This document shows positions 21,801 through 34,176 of a stretch of DNA of 64,000 bases, piece after piece. The translations under genes were made by a program, and so were the position numbers. Source of the DNA: Staphylotrichum longicolle. Lineage: Eukaryota; Ascomycota; Sordariomycetes; Sordariales; Chaetomiaceae. Where the stretch lies: NCBI GenBank assembly GCA_019096155.1, contig JAHCVI010000001.1, positions 310,001 through 374,000 on the forward strand, given 5' to 3'. The notes under the pieces are model-generated. The model worked only from the letters and a program-made list of their open reading frames with translations. It did not search any database and had not been told where the DNA came from. Each line of letters starts with the position of its first letter. Positions within the stretch are counted from its first letter, which is position 1.

Positions 21801-22515
21801 GCTGCCTGAGGCGGGAGCCAAACCCTAGCGAGCGGTTGTTCTTGCCCCGGAGCCATTTCTTGTCGTCCATGGATTCGACAGTGCGGAATTTCGACCACAG
21901 CCGAACCCTAACGGCCGCCTCATTTTTCACCGCAGTTTTGTACGTGGTATTCACGCAGTGCTGGTCGAGACATGGGCATTCACAGGCTCGTATCGAGGTG
22001 ATATGATGCCCCCCCGGGCCCCCCCTGCAAATTTCCCCATCCTTTCTTGCGCCTCGGTGGGGGGCAAGAACAAGCGACCATGCATTGCGAAACGCAGTTG
22101 GTTGTTAGCGCTGCGAATCTGCCGCAAGCTCTTCTGCAAACGGCTCATCATTTCTGTGCCAAGCAGCGTCGCATTCGCTGTCAGGGCTCGTTGCATTGGA
22201 CACGCGACGTTTGGTGACATCAAACTCATCAACGGACCATGGTTCGGGATTCGCCGGCCCCGGAATGAGACTGTCTTTTCGTCGCCTGGTCGCCTGGTCG
22301 CCTCACCTGGTCGGCCCCACGCAACAACGGCCACATTGGACGACAGGATGATAGGATTCACTGCAGGCATCCTCCAGGCATCTCTGCTAACGTTTTGCCA
22401 ATCCATACAGCCATAAAGAGGAAAGGCGATGCCAGGGCAGGCCATGTTTCACTGCATCCCGCCGTGACCCCGTCGATAGAGTCGCCCGTCCAATACGAAT
22501 CCGCCGCGCAAAAAC

Positions 22516-24042
22516 ATGGGCCCTCCCGACCCCCAGACACAGAAGCCAATCCTCATCATAGGCGCCGGCGTCAGCGGTCTACTGCTGGCCCAGTACCTGC
22601 GCAAGACCGGCAGCCAAGTGCCCGTCCAAGTCTTTGAGCGGGATGCCGACCTGGCCACGCGGGGGCTCGGCTGGGGCCTGACCCTGCATTGGTCGCTCCC
22701 GGCGCTGCGGTCCCTGCTGCCCGAAGACCTGGTTGCCCGGCTCCCGGAAGCCTACGTCGACCGCGCTGCCGTCGACGAGGGCCGCCCGTCTACCTTTCCG
22801 TTCTATGACCTTAGCACGGGCGAGCTCAAGGCCAAGACGCCGACCGCGTCGAGTCGACGCGGATTAGGGTTACGCGTGACCGGCTGAGGCGGCTGTTGGC
22901 GACAGGGTTAGATATCCAGGCATGTGATGTTTTTGTTGTTGCTGTTGATGCTGTTGTGTGTGGTATGAGAGCTGGTCCGCTGACCCTCTGTCATATTTGT
23001 TGCTGTTGTATAGTGGGGGAAAGCAGTCAACAACGTCACAACGTCAAAAGATGGGACTGTCACAGTCAGCTTCGATGATGGCTCTTCCTACGAGGGCAGT
23101 TTCGTGGCGGCCTGTGACGGCGGCAGTTCTCGCATCCGAACACTCTTGTTCCCAGGCCATGAAAAGTACCACATCCCCGTGAGGTTGATGGGCGTCAAGC
23201 TCGACTGCACCCCAGAGGAGATCGAGCCGTTGAGAAAGCTCGACCCCTTTTTCCTCCAGGGAGCTGCCTCGCAGAACGACTCCTTTGTGTACTTCAGTGG
23301 TAAGCCGCTCTTCGTTCTCGCCATCTTTGATGACGCCCCGAACTGACCACCCCCAGTCCTCGACGCTCCGAGCAACACCCCCGAAGGCAACGGCGGCAAG
23401 TACTCGTGTCAAATGGTCGTCTCGTGGCCGATCCGCGACGGCTTCTTCAACCAGACCGCGCCCATCGTCTTCCCAGAGACCAGCGCAGGCGGGATCGCGC
23501 TGATCAAGAAGTTCGCCGACACCTGGGCCGAGCCCTTCCGGTCGCTCGCGCACAGCATCCCAAGCGACACGGACGTCAAGTATCTCGAGCTGTACGACTG
23601 GCCGCCGCCCAAGGGCCTGCGCACCACGGGCCACGTGGCCCTGGTAGGGGACGCGCTGCACCCGATGGCCATGTGTAAGTTCGTCTTTCTCCCCACAAGC
23701 GCGAACCACTCCAGGAACAATGCTCTGACATGCCACACTTGGCACCGCCACGCAGACCGCGGTGAGGGCGCCAACCACGCCATCGTCGACGTCCTGGACC
23801 TGGCCGAGCTCGTCATCCCACACCTGCTCCGGGGGACAGAATCCGCCCACCCCACCGCAGTGGACCTGCGGGCTGCTCTGGACCGTTACGAGGACAGGGT
23901 CGTGGGCCGGGCGCGGCCTGCCGTCTTGGCGTCGCGACAGGCCAGTCTCGACGCGCACCAGTGGGCCCGCATCAACGACAAGAGCCCGCTGCTGAGCCGG
24001 CGGGCGATGAACTTGGCGTTTGACGAGAGCGACATGATGTGA
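22516..24042 (+). CDS. FAD-dependent monooxygenase, one-base frameshift
   Basis: A flavoprotein aromatic-hydroxylase-type monooxygenase (FAD_binding_3 group). The dinucleotide motif ILIIGAGVSGLLLA is at the N terminus. The DG motif AACDGGSSRIR is in exon 2, and the GDALHPM motif lies just before intron 3. Exons: 22516-22919, 23014-23299, 23357-23674, 23756-24042. In exon 1 the frame ...LSTGELKAKTPTA stops at 22885. Restoring one base near 22850 gives the continuation RIRVTRDRLRRLLATGLDIQ, after which all splice phases close. The first intron then must start GC (gcatgt) rather than GT, with TATAG at its 3' end. Restored length is about 432 residues, normal for the family. The substrate is unknown. 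The break may be a sequence error or a mutation. Confidence 0.8.
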
Positions 24043-24647
24043 GCAATTCTCGGTCGTCAGGGTTTCGACGTTCAGGCACCGGGACTTTGTGGGCTGTGTG
24101 GAGTCGGGAAGGAGGAGCCAAAACAAAAAAGGGGCGGCGCCCGCAGCGGAATGTCGGGAAGTGGGGGCCGGGGTGGCAAAGGCCGGCTTTGCTGGGGCAG
24201 GGGTCGACTTTAATGGCTTTTAACAAAGGGAATCTTACTCGAAGGGGAAACGCGCCTCGAAGGATGGGCGATCAATCTCCGCTCTGTCCACTTGTGAGAG
24301 CTTGTTTTCACCTGCCAGGAACTGCAACCCTGAAAGAGACTTGGACAATGTGAGATGATGACCGTTCAGACAATGAATTGATCGATGCGGTCAATGTGGT
24401 GCAGAATGTGTCAATGTTCTCTCATCATTTTGCAAGTCGTTGCAAAGTATCGCACAATTGGAGGTCATGTATATGTACAGTTTTGGTGTCCGGTCCCGAT
24501 GAAATGAAAAAATAGTCGCAATCCTGTCCCTTTGTCCCAGTCCCTTGCGCCGCGCCAGGTGTGTCGCCATGTGATGGTATCTATATGGTGTGCAATTGGA
24601 ATTGGAATGTAAAGTGCTGCCCCGCACTGCCGTCGGTGCGGAGTGTC
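24043..24647. other. Convergent intergenic region
   Basis: 3' flanks of the FAD monooxygenase (+) and the membrane protein (-). No gene is seen. Confidence 0.5.
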
Positions 24648-25914
24648 TCAGTCGACCCGCACGCTGTACGTAACCGACTTGACGATGGTATTGTCCGGGC
24701 TCGTCCGCAGGATGTTCTCCTCGCTGCCCGAGGTCTGCCCCTGCGCCGTGGCAAAGGTGCCCTTGCGTTGGCTCGAGACGCTGCTCAGCTTGTACGCGTC
24801 GCTCGACTTGCCGATCTTGCGGGCCCCGCTGCCGTAGTTGTTGCCGCTGCCCGAGTACTTGCTCGTGTACTCCTTGGCCTTGCGGAGGAAGATGGGTGCC
24901 AGGAATGGAAGTGACGAGACCACGTTCTGGACGGGGACAAGTGTGTTAGACATTGTGGCCAGCTGAGAGCGGGGTCTGAGACACGGCTGGAGCTTACCCC
25001 GACATTGAACTCGATCACACCCCACAGAATCAGCATGGTCGAGTTTCCGTCGCCATACTGGATCCTGTTGATCTGGAGATACCGGAACACCGAGCAGAGG
25101 GTCGTGAAGAGTCCCAGGAGGAAGATGACAATGAGGCCGACCTTCTTGCCGGTGTTGACCTTGAGCTGGAGGAGCACGGGAATCGGGATGATGGCGACGA
25201 CGACGTCGGACACGATGGTGACAATGGCATATGCGGTGAACGAGGGCCCTGCAGCAAGACACGTGCCGGGTGTTGCGGGATCCCATGACTTGTGAACCTG
25301 TTTGTCGTGATACAACGTCAGCGGCCGAACATGCACGATGAGACAGGGCGTGGAGTCTCGGACTCCGACTCACCGGACTGCACGCCAGGATCAGGGTCAG
25401 AGAGCACCCCAGGTGTCCGGCGACGATGGCGACCATGGCAATCCAGACCACCCTGCGGTACACGGTGTGGCTCGTCCCCTTGAAGAGCCGCAGGTAGCTG
25501 ATCAACAGGGCAACCTTGAAAAAGCTGATGCCCATCTGGTAGATTGGTCGGCCGGCGTAGTTGGAGCGCGTGTAAGGAATGAGATTCGCCTTTGGGCGCA
25601 GCAGGAGGGGCAGTCCGAGGCCATACTTGGTTTCTGAAGAGCATCAACCAATGTTAGATATGAAGCCAAAAAGGAATTCATGTGAGAAAGGTGCACGTAC
25701 GGACGATGCAAAGAATCGAGTAGATCAGCGCAAACACCATCGACAAGATCGACATCCAATCGTCCGCCGCCAACCCATGATTCTTGTTCCTAATCCATAC
25801 CCGGGCGCACACGATGCCCATGGAAAATGCCGAGAGAACGGTGCAGATTGCGACAATGGTCCTCCACTCTGATATCGCGTCGACCTCGGGCGTTGCGTTG
25901 TCGACCCAAACCAT
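24648..25914 (-). CDS. PTH11-like seven-helix integral membrane protein
   Basis: Four exons (25701-25914, 25374-25633, 24998-25297, 24648-24926), all phase 0 across the last two junctions, encode 350 residues. Seven hydrophobic helices are visible, for example IVAICTVLSAFSMGIVCARV, SILSMVFALIYSILCIVR and VGLIVIFLLGLFTTLCSVFR. The sequence DDW after helix 1, the G(L)GL loop and a Cys-rich extracellular loop (ACSPV..WD) fit the fungal 'rhodopsin domain' (PTH11/SAT4-type) family. It lacks the CFEM domain found in some members. The cytosolic tail is Ser/Thr/Lys-rich. Relatives include surface-sensing GPCR-like proteins, but most are uncharacterised. Plasma-membrane location is inferred. Confidence 0.8.
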
Positions 25915-27531
25915 CTTGACGAGACGTGTGATACTGTTGGCTGCGGTGGCCGGTGGTGATCGATCGGTAACCCTCGTCCGATGACTGACCCGCGGTGGTG
26001 GACTCGACTGGGGCGGGAGGGTGGAGGGTCGGGGGAAGGACTGGGGGAAAAAGGAAAACAAGAACTGATCGGCAAGCACAGCTGCTGGAATAAGGATAGC
26101 AATGGAGGAGAGGGTCGGCGGGAGATCAACGCACAGCGTGTCAAACTCGTCCGGATCCTCGATCCATTATGTCTAAATTTCGAGAGCCCGGTCCGAATCC
26201 CCTCCTGAGCCGTCGTTCAACGGCCGGGAACTTCCACCCAGCGAACCAGCGAACTAGCAAACCAATCCAAGGGGTCGTCGCGTCATCCCACCGCAAGGGG
26301 GGTGTTCAAAGTGTGATGAGACACCCATGACTGAAGGCCACTCCGTGGGAAACCCTGATAACACCGAGAATGCGACAAGAAAGAAATGGAAAACCTTCTC
26401 AGCATGGTTCCATCGGTCCCGTCTCTTCCCCCCTGGGCCCTGGCTGCATCCTGCGCGCCGAGACGAGGGAAGCCAATCGAAGGGGAGACGCTGTCTGCCT
26501 TCAAGGAATGGGGGGTTTTCATTGTCACAGAGAGGTCAACCTGAAAGTGGCTGCATTGAAAACCCCATGTTCTGATTGCAGCCTGTTGTGCTGTCCTGCG
26601 CATATTGCCGTACTGTGTGTTCCGCAAACTGCCCCCAGCTGCAAGCCACGGCATCTCTGTGGGCCGTCGGCGTTTTCTGCCCGAGAGGGCAACTCCTCGA
26701 TGGCGGTGATTGGTGTCAAGGCAAGCGACATCGCGGTCGCTTCCAGGTTCCTGCAATATCAGTCGCTGTGCCGTCTCGGCACAGAAGGTGCAGACGGGGA
26801 TGCCTTCCGACCAGGGAGCGAACCAGACTTTGGCTCCTTCCCCCAGTGGGGGGCAAAAGAAAGCAAGGGCAGATGCGGCCGGGCAAGAACGGCAGCCAAG
26901 AATAGGCAGGGATGTGGGGTTGCATCCAAAACCCTGGCCCTCGCCTTCGACGCCCTTGCTGCATTTCCAAAGCCACCAAAGCCGGGGCTCCAGACCCTGG
27001 GTCCCGGCCGTGATTTGTGACTGTGGTTGCGGGCATTTCCAGATTTGTCCCATCTATCGAATCAGTTGCATCGCCAGGGTTCTTGTAAGTCGCAGACTCG
27101 AGAAAGTGCCCCCTTCGATGGGGTCCCCCCTGGGTGACCGTCAACATGGGCAAGAACCAACAGCATTTGCATCTCGGCGCGGCATCTCCTTCCTCCTTAA
27201 ACTCGCCTGCTTTCCTGCATCGGCCCACGTTTCATCACTTTATGTGGTTGATCTTCTCCTTCCCTTCTGACTTTCTCTCCCGATTTTCCCGCGCATTCCC
27301 CTTCGGCACTGCAACCCCGTGGCACCTGGCTGCTCTGCCGATCCCCAGCACTCTCGGGTCCGTCCGTCTTTTGTCTGACCGAGATCCCTTCCTGCTGTGC
27401 CCTTCAGCCTCCCGTCCTCACCTTCCCTCCCGGCCCCTCTGCTTTCCTGCAGTGATTACCGCTTTCCGCTTTCCTCTGCCGCGAGGTCATTGCGCTGCTT
27501 TCGGACGCCGGCCGTTGTTTACCTGCCCAGC
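25915..27531. other. Long divergent intergenic region
   Basis: This lies between divergently oriented membrane-protein genes. No supported gene. The last ~300 bp are pyrimidine-rich and probably form the promoter and leader of the permease at 27532. Confidence 0.5.
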
Positions 27532-29330
27532 ATGTCCACCTCGGACAAGAACAGCACCAAGGGGGACCATGTCGCCGTCGACGAGACGACGCCGGACGGG
27601 GCTTCGGGCGGTCTGGACACCGCCTGGAAGTACCTGGACCAGCATCGGGAAGACGCGGGGGCGTTAGTTGACATCACGGCCCTGCGCCGTAAGATCGATT
27701 GGCACATCGTGCCCTTGATGTTCCTGTGTTACACGCTGCAGTTCCTTGACAAAGTCATCCTGAACGTGAGAGGCTGCTTCCCCCCCACCGACACCCCACG
27801 ACCGGCGGCTAATTTGTGATGCACAGTATGCGAATGTGATGGGCCTTCAGAAGGACTTGAACATGCAGGGGAATGACTTCTCCAACGTGGCTACCTTCCT
27901 CTTCGTCGGGCTGCTGTGCTTCGAGGTCCCCAACAGTAAGAACACCAGCCCCCATCAAAAATACACTCGACGCTGACTGCCGATACTTCAGTCTACTTCC
28001 TCCAAAAGGTTCCTGCCGCCAAGTGGCTCGGCCTCAATGTCATTCTCTGGGGTACTGCCACCGCTTGCGGTGCTGCTGCCACCAATTACCAGACTCTCCT
28101 CGTCTCCCGCATCTTCCTCGGCATCTTCGAGGCCACCATCGCCCCGTCGCTGATGCTGATCAGCAGCCAGTGGTACACCAAGTCTGAGCAGGCCCCTCGC
28201 TTCTCTTTCTGGTACACTGGTCTCGGCATCGGCCAGATTGTCGGCGGCCTGGTCTCGTTCGGCTTCCAGCACATGGGCCCCGATGCCAAGCTGGCGGGCT
28301 GGCGCACCATGCTTGTCGTCCTGGGAGTGATCACTGTTCTTGTCGGCTCCTGCGTGGTCATCTTCCTCCCCGACACCCCCATGAAGGCGTCGTGGCTGTC
28401 GGACAACGAGAAGGTGGCTCTCCTCAAGCACGTCAGCGTCAACCAGACAGGCATTGAGAACCGCAAGTTCCGCGCCAAGGAGATTGTCGAGGCTCTGATG
28501 GACCCTCAGCTGTATCTCTTGCTCTTGTCGGTCATTCTGGTAAGTAGTCGGCAATCTTTCTGCGCGGGCTGAAGCGGCTTGCTGACGACTTGCTCCAGCT
28601 CTCCGTTTCTAGCGGTGTTGTCACCACCTACTCGGCCACCCTCATCCGCAACCTCAAGTATGACTCGAAGCAGTCTGCCCTCATGAACACGCCCTCGGGT
28701 GCTGTCAGCATCTTCTTTACTCTGTTTGTCGGCTTTGGCATCCGCCTGCAGTCCCACCGCTGGGCCTTCATCATTGCCTGCATCATTCCTGCGTAAGTTT
28801 TCACCTCCAGTAGAGTTTGCAACCAAACGCTAACATTGGCTCAAGTATCATCGGTGGTGCCCTGATGTCCTTCCTTCCCACCTCCAACCGGGCGGGTTGC
28901 CTGGCGGGCATCTACCTCACCAACGCTGTCGTCGCTCCTCTCGCCGTTTTCTACAACGTGAGCTTCAACCCCAATATCTCTGCCCGAATTCACCCGCTAA
29001 CTTTGGTTTCAGTGGACGGTGGCCAACATTGGAGGTGGCACTAAGCGTGCCTTTGCTGCTGCTATCATCAGCGGCTCCTTCTCCATCGGCAACATCATTG
29101 GACCCCAGACGTTCCAGGCTCGGGACGCGCCCGACTACCGCCCGGCCAAGCTCGCTGTCATGGGTACCCAAGCCGGCTGTGCCTTCACCACCTTCCTTCT
29201 GTTCCTGTACTATGTCTGGCAGAACAAGAAACGCACGTCGGATCGTGAGACGGAGGATGCGTTCATGACGCCCGACGCCTGGGCCAACATGACGGACAAG
29301 GAGAATAAGAAGTTCCGCTACGCCTACTAA
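27532..29330 (+). CDS. MFS permease, allantoate permease (Dal5-like) family
   Basis: A plasma-membrane proton symporter for small organic anions is expected. Six exons (27532-27765, 27827-27935, 27992-28539, 28599-28792, 28846-28957, 29013-29330) with consistent phases encode 504 residues. Features typical of the anion:cation symporter family: RKIDWHIVPLMFLCYTLQFLDK before and in helix 1, SRIFLGIFEATIAPSL, FWYTGLGIGQIVGG, the LPDTPMKASWLSDNEK loop between the two halves, and C-terminal helices ending in FRYAY. ATG 27532 directly follows a CCCAGC context. The substrate (allantoate, ureidosuccinate, nicotinate, peptides and others are known in the family) cannot be told from sequence. Confidence 0.85.
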
Positions 29331-31663
29331 GTGGCGGGCTGCAACCTGGTCGGATGTTTGAAAATGTATTCGCGTTCTGTTTCAGATATGGCTTCCCAGT
29401 TGCCACGAACCAGAGCGCAATCTCTCTGCAGTTCCTAGATTGGAGATAGCATCAATTGTAATGATGAAGTTGACAGGGATTTGTGTGTTCTGTATGAGAC
29501 AATGCAAGGAACCATCAAAAAAGAAAAAAGAATAGTGCGAAACGGCTCGAGACTTGAAACAACTGTCAGAAACGGACGGGAAGGTCTCGCATCGCGAACC
29601 CTGTCCCCGGTTCGAAGAGCCGAACCATGTTCCGAGTTCATGCTGGATCTGAGACCAGTTTAAGATCCGCACTAAGAACCCACAGTGCATGAACCCTGGG
29701 AGGAGAACACGTTGAAACACCCAGGGGCTTTACTGTTTACCAACTGGAGATGCTTGCCGGAATCGGCGAAGTTTGCGAACGCTAAGTTGGTTGTTTGTCC
29801 CTGAAAGTGCCACCAGTGAGAGCCAATGGAAGCTACCTTAAACCTGAATACCTCGCCTTTTCCTTTCTGCAACGTCCCACACTTGCATTTTTTGGTCCAT
29901 TTTGCTTTTTGTTTATGCCCCTGGCCTTTGTGCAGTCGGAACTTTGAAGATTCGGTGCCTGAATACGGCATATGAGAAGAGTACCAAGTAAGGAGGGGGT
30001 TCCTTGAAATCCTCAGCCCACCGTCCCGGTTCAATCCAGCACGGCGCAACCCTGTAATTCCGGGTCGAACAGCTACGTCCTGTCAAGTATGTATGTGTGT
30101 ATGTACGTAAATCTGCATTGCAGATTGATTCGCTCCCCCTGACCCTCTGTCATTGACATGGTCTGCGGCATATAGTAGGTGTGTGTGGAGTGAGCCAGGC
30201 CGGATGTGACATGGGGCGGGATGCCGCCGGGAGGTGTGGATGGAGAATGGGAGAATTGAGATGGGAGGATGGAAGAATTGTCTGTTCGCTCGGCTGGCAA
30301 TGGCGCTTGGTTCGCTTAGCGCTCGCTTGGGTTCGCTTGATGGGGAAGAATAGGTACTTATCTGCCAAGTCGGGCCGAACTGCGAAGGCGAAAAAATAAA
30401 AGTCCCATCCTGTGTGGTTGTGGTGGGATGGAGGGGCATGGCAATCTTTAGGGTTTTTCTTTTTTGTGTCCTCTTCTTTTTGGGACGGGCGGAGAATATG
30501 TGCGTGGCAATCAGGCAGAATACCTACGGGACGTTCTGCAAGGTACGGATGGACAGATTGCGTTACTTTGCTTGATATGCTGTGCTCAGGGGAGAGACAC
30601 AAAAAGAAAGTTGAGGTCCTGCATATGCCACGTTTGGGCGCTTGTTTGCGCATATCTGTGTGAAAGGGGGTCGCGGCCTTTTTGTTTGCTCGGCACGAGA
30701 CCAAAAATACCTAAGCTTGTCGTGTTGTGTTACTCGAGGCGGGACCGATGCAAACTTTGGTTCTGTCGGTTTTCCCGCTTACTGTTGTTGTACAGATATG
30801 ATTGAATGCAACGTTGAGTTGCTGTCTCGGCTATTGTTGAAGCATTCCAGTTTGGTGCTGCTGTCGGCCTCGTCTTCCACTGTCATGTCATCGTGTGCTG
30901 AGCACGGGAAGGAAGAAAAGGTTTGTCATGGCTACCTCCTGTTTGATGCCCCTTTTCCAACATGGTTCTCATGAGGCAGGAACTGAGAGTTTGTGTTTCT
31001 CTCCGTCGTTAAGGTCAAGTAAGGTTGGTGAGAGTAGTTCTGCAGTAATTAAGACTACATTTTTCACTTTCTGCTCTCTGCAAGTTCTGAACTCACCCAC
31101 ATCAGTTGACGGAATGAAACCGACTTGATTATTGTTGACTTCGATCGACCGGTGATAGAGCAACCCACTGACTCCGCGAAATTTAAAACAACCCAACAGA
31201 CCAATCTGTACTGCGCGTGGTTTTGTTGGAGTTGGCTACCTAAAGAGAGGCGAGACTCTGACCACTCCTGATAAACCTCAGGAAGTCGGTTACTGTTTGT
31301 ACTCGAGCCTCTCGGTTCCTGTCTGAATGTCGTCTACATTTACCAGGAAGTTGTTGGCCTGGCCCTGCTGTGCATGTTTTCTCCATCTATGGTCTTAAAT
31401 GAGCTGTTCACGGTGCATCCAAGTCTCCAATCACAATCTAAGCCGACATCTGCCGTTGTCACTACCCCCTAGTCAACACATAAGAACATCAGAGAGCTGC
31501 ATCAGAAAAGATGAGAGTGGATGTGAATCTACTTATCTAAGGTATCTAACTAACTACGGCTGGGTCTGGTTCTAATTACTATCACATGTCTTCTGACTTA
31601 CCTTTGTTCTATCTGTGGACCCTGACTCAACCAATGCGATGACTATCTGTCATGTATCTCCTC
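29331..31663. other. Convergent intergenic region
   Basis: Lies between the permease (+) and the DHA2 transporter (-). No supported gene; open frames are short and without family features. The sequence becomes AT-richer and stop-rich after about 31000. Confidence 0.5.
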
Positions 31664-33538
31664 TTATTTTGTTTCGCCCCCGGCCTTCTTTTCCTCCACA
31701 CTCCCACCTGCCTCAGCCGGCTTCTCCGCCTGAGGCTTCTTGACACTCCGCCACTCCAACGTCGACGTCCCCAGTATCGCCAGACACGTAACAATCAAAC
31801 CGACCTGAAACACCACCCTCAGGGCCTCGTTGTAGGCCTCCAGCGCCGCGCCGCGCACATCTGCCGGCAGCGCGTCGAGCAGTTCCGTCGCGCCCCCCGA
31901 CGTGACCAGCCCGACATTGAACCCGGGAAACCCGGAGAGGCGCTGCACGAGCTGGTTGCTGAAGACGTTCTGGCCGACCGACACAAACACGGTCGAGCCG
32001 ATCAGCTGGCCAAAGAACATGAACGCCATGCCCATGGGCACGTCGCTCTGCGGCAGGACGGCCTGCACCGCGAGGTTGGGGCTCTGGAAGCTCGTACCCA
32101 AACCAAAACCGTACAGGATCTGGTAGCCGATCCACTTGCCCGAGCCGGTGTCGACCTGGAGGGTCGTGAGCAGGCCGGCGCCGATGGCGGCGATGCAGGA
32201 CCCGACGATGGCGAGCGGCGTGTAGTACCCAACCTTGGAGTTGAGAAAGCCGGCAAAGATGGACCCGAAGACGGTGGCGAGCATGACGGGGAGGAGGTGG
32301 ATGCCCGAGTCGACGGCGGACACGCCCATGACGCCCTGGAACCAGATGGGGAGGAAGTAGACTAGAGGTGGGCAGAGATATTAGCGAGGATGTACTCCTG
32401 AAAGAGGAAGAGTTGCTTACTGAAGATGTAGTTGCCCGAGTTGATGCACACCGTCGCCCAAAAGGCAGAGATGACGCTCCGCTGCTTGACGAGACGCGGG
32501 GGGATGGTCGCCGTGGCGGTAAAGGTTGCTTGCACCACGACGTAGGCAATCAGCAGCACGCCCGCCAGGGTCAGCAACGCGATGATGCGGCCGTCGTTCC
32601 ACTATCTGTCGTCAGCATTCCATCAGCGAGAGACAGAAAAGCAAGAGAAACTTACCGGGTAGGTTGGGCCACCCCACTGGAGCGCCAGCAGCAGACACAC
32701 CACACCGGGCGTGATGATCGAGGTCCCGAGGAGATCCAGCTGGAGCATCTTCTTACCCAGCGGCAGCTTGGTCGTCTCCCGGTCAGGGACCTTGAGAAAC
32801 AAGGCGATGATGACCATGGCCACGCCGCCGATGGGCAGGTTGATGTAGAAGCACCACCTCCACGTCACATGGGACGTGAACGCGCCGCCGATCAGCGGGC
32901 CGACGATGGACGCGATGCCAAACAGGGCGCCGAACATGCCCTGGAACTTGGGCCGCTGATGCAGCGGGACGATGTACACGATGCACACGATGGTGCCCGC
33001 GAAGAGGCCCGCGGCGCCGACGCCGCAGACGGCGCGGCCGATGATGAAGGCGACCGAGGTCGGGGCGGCGCCGCAGATGGCCGAGCCGACCTCGAAGAGC
33101 AGGGTGCTGACGAGGAGGACGGCGCGGGCGGAGAAGACGGTGTAGATCTTGCCGAACAGCAGCTGGAACGTGCAGCAGGTCAGGAGGTAGGCGCTGCCGT
33201 ACCAGCCGACGTCGTCGAGGGAGCTGAACTCGTTGGAGATGGCGGGGATGGCCTGTTTTACATGGGTTAGCATTGCAGGTGAAGGGGGAAAAGCAAGAGG
33301 GGGTAGTGTTTCGTACGGTTGAGATGATGGTTCGGTCGAGGGCAACCAAGAACATGCAAAGGAAGACAGAGGTAATCAGCAGGGCCTTGGTTGCTTTGGT
33401 TCCCTCTGCCGTAACCTCTCCCTTTGGCGCTGCATCATGCGTCTCGGGCGGTGCCTCGCCGGCGTGTGTTGAATATGAGGGGCTCTCATGCTTCAAGTTG
33501 AGACTACTCTGAGAGGTGCCTGGACGGTTGGAAGCCAT
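31664..33538 (-). CDS. DHA2-type (14-helix) MFS drug/metabolite efflux transporter
   Basis: A proton antiporter of the plasma membrane. Four exons (33317-33538, 32656-33252, 32421-32601, 31664-32361) encode 565 residues. Helix 1 ends VALDRTIIS, the family's D1 motif. [10 protein letters not shown] is motif A, and [22 protein letters not shown] is the motif C/antiporter signature followed by the characteristic WRW..N. The C-terminal half has helices with [17 protein letters not shown] hydrophilic N terminus of ~50 residues precedes helix 1. Close relatives export fungal secondary metabolites and drugs, but no biosynthetic core gene is seen nearby. It is divergent from the Zn2Cys6 gene at 34177, a common regulator-transporter arrangement. 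Confidence 0.88.
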
Positions 33539-34176
33539 GGCAGCTGACTGATATGCTTCCTGTTTCCGACCGGGGGCGTGTCGTGTGAGTTCCGAATGAA
33601 TTGGAGTTGCGGTTGGGAAAGGAGGAAGACGCGAAAAGGGGGTCCATTGTCGCGGGTGATCATGGCCTTTTGAATAACAGCTCGAAAACTCAGGAGATTA
33701 CTTCGGATCTTTGACGTCGTATAGTTTTTCTTCAGTCGGGGTTTGTCTGGAGTTGCTGAGCCTGCGAAGATGGCAACTTTCGGAGGCTAGCAGCACCCGA
33801 ACTGGTGTGCTGACAGCTCGGGGGAAGCTAAAGTCCGAGCAGGTCACACCAACAAAGCTCTCACCACAACACGGTGAGTCGAAGAAAAACCTGATCCAAC
33901 TTCTGGCTCTTACTCGACCTAGCTCTAAGCAGACCGCAGCACACACGCAAATCGCATTCTCAAGATATGAACAAGTGGTGTCGGAAGCAGGCCGACTTAC
34001 ACACCGGCTCGGCACCACCCACACCCCCGGGGGAATCCCTGCCCGCAGCCGTCTCCATCCGGGACCCGAGACAAGCTTTGCCAAGACCCGAGGACGATTC
34101 AAAACTCCACCCCTTGCCACTCAACACGGTCTCGGGTCCGCGGCTGCACCCTCCGCGACGCAGACGACAGCCGACC
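33539..34176. promoter_or_regulatory. Shared divergent promoter region (MFS / Zn2Cys6)
   Basis: 638 bp between two divergent start codons. No CDS is supported here. Short CGG/CCG words typical of Zn2Cys6 sites are present but not clearly paired. Confidence 0.45.

Larger units (their letters stand above)
17722..22515. other. Long gene-poor region
   Basis: Open frames of up to 186 codons exist on both strands, but none shows a recognisable domain, a good start context or consistent splice structure. The stretch contains a 26-bp direct repeat (see 18464 and 18811). I see no transposon open frame, tRNA or rRNA. Confidence 0.5.

Noticed and set aside
26283..27053. 256-codon minus frame upstream of the permease
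   Set aside because: Competing open frames exist on both strands here, and none has a domain or good start.
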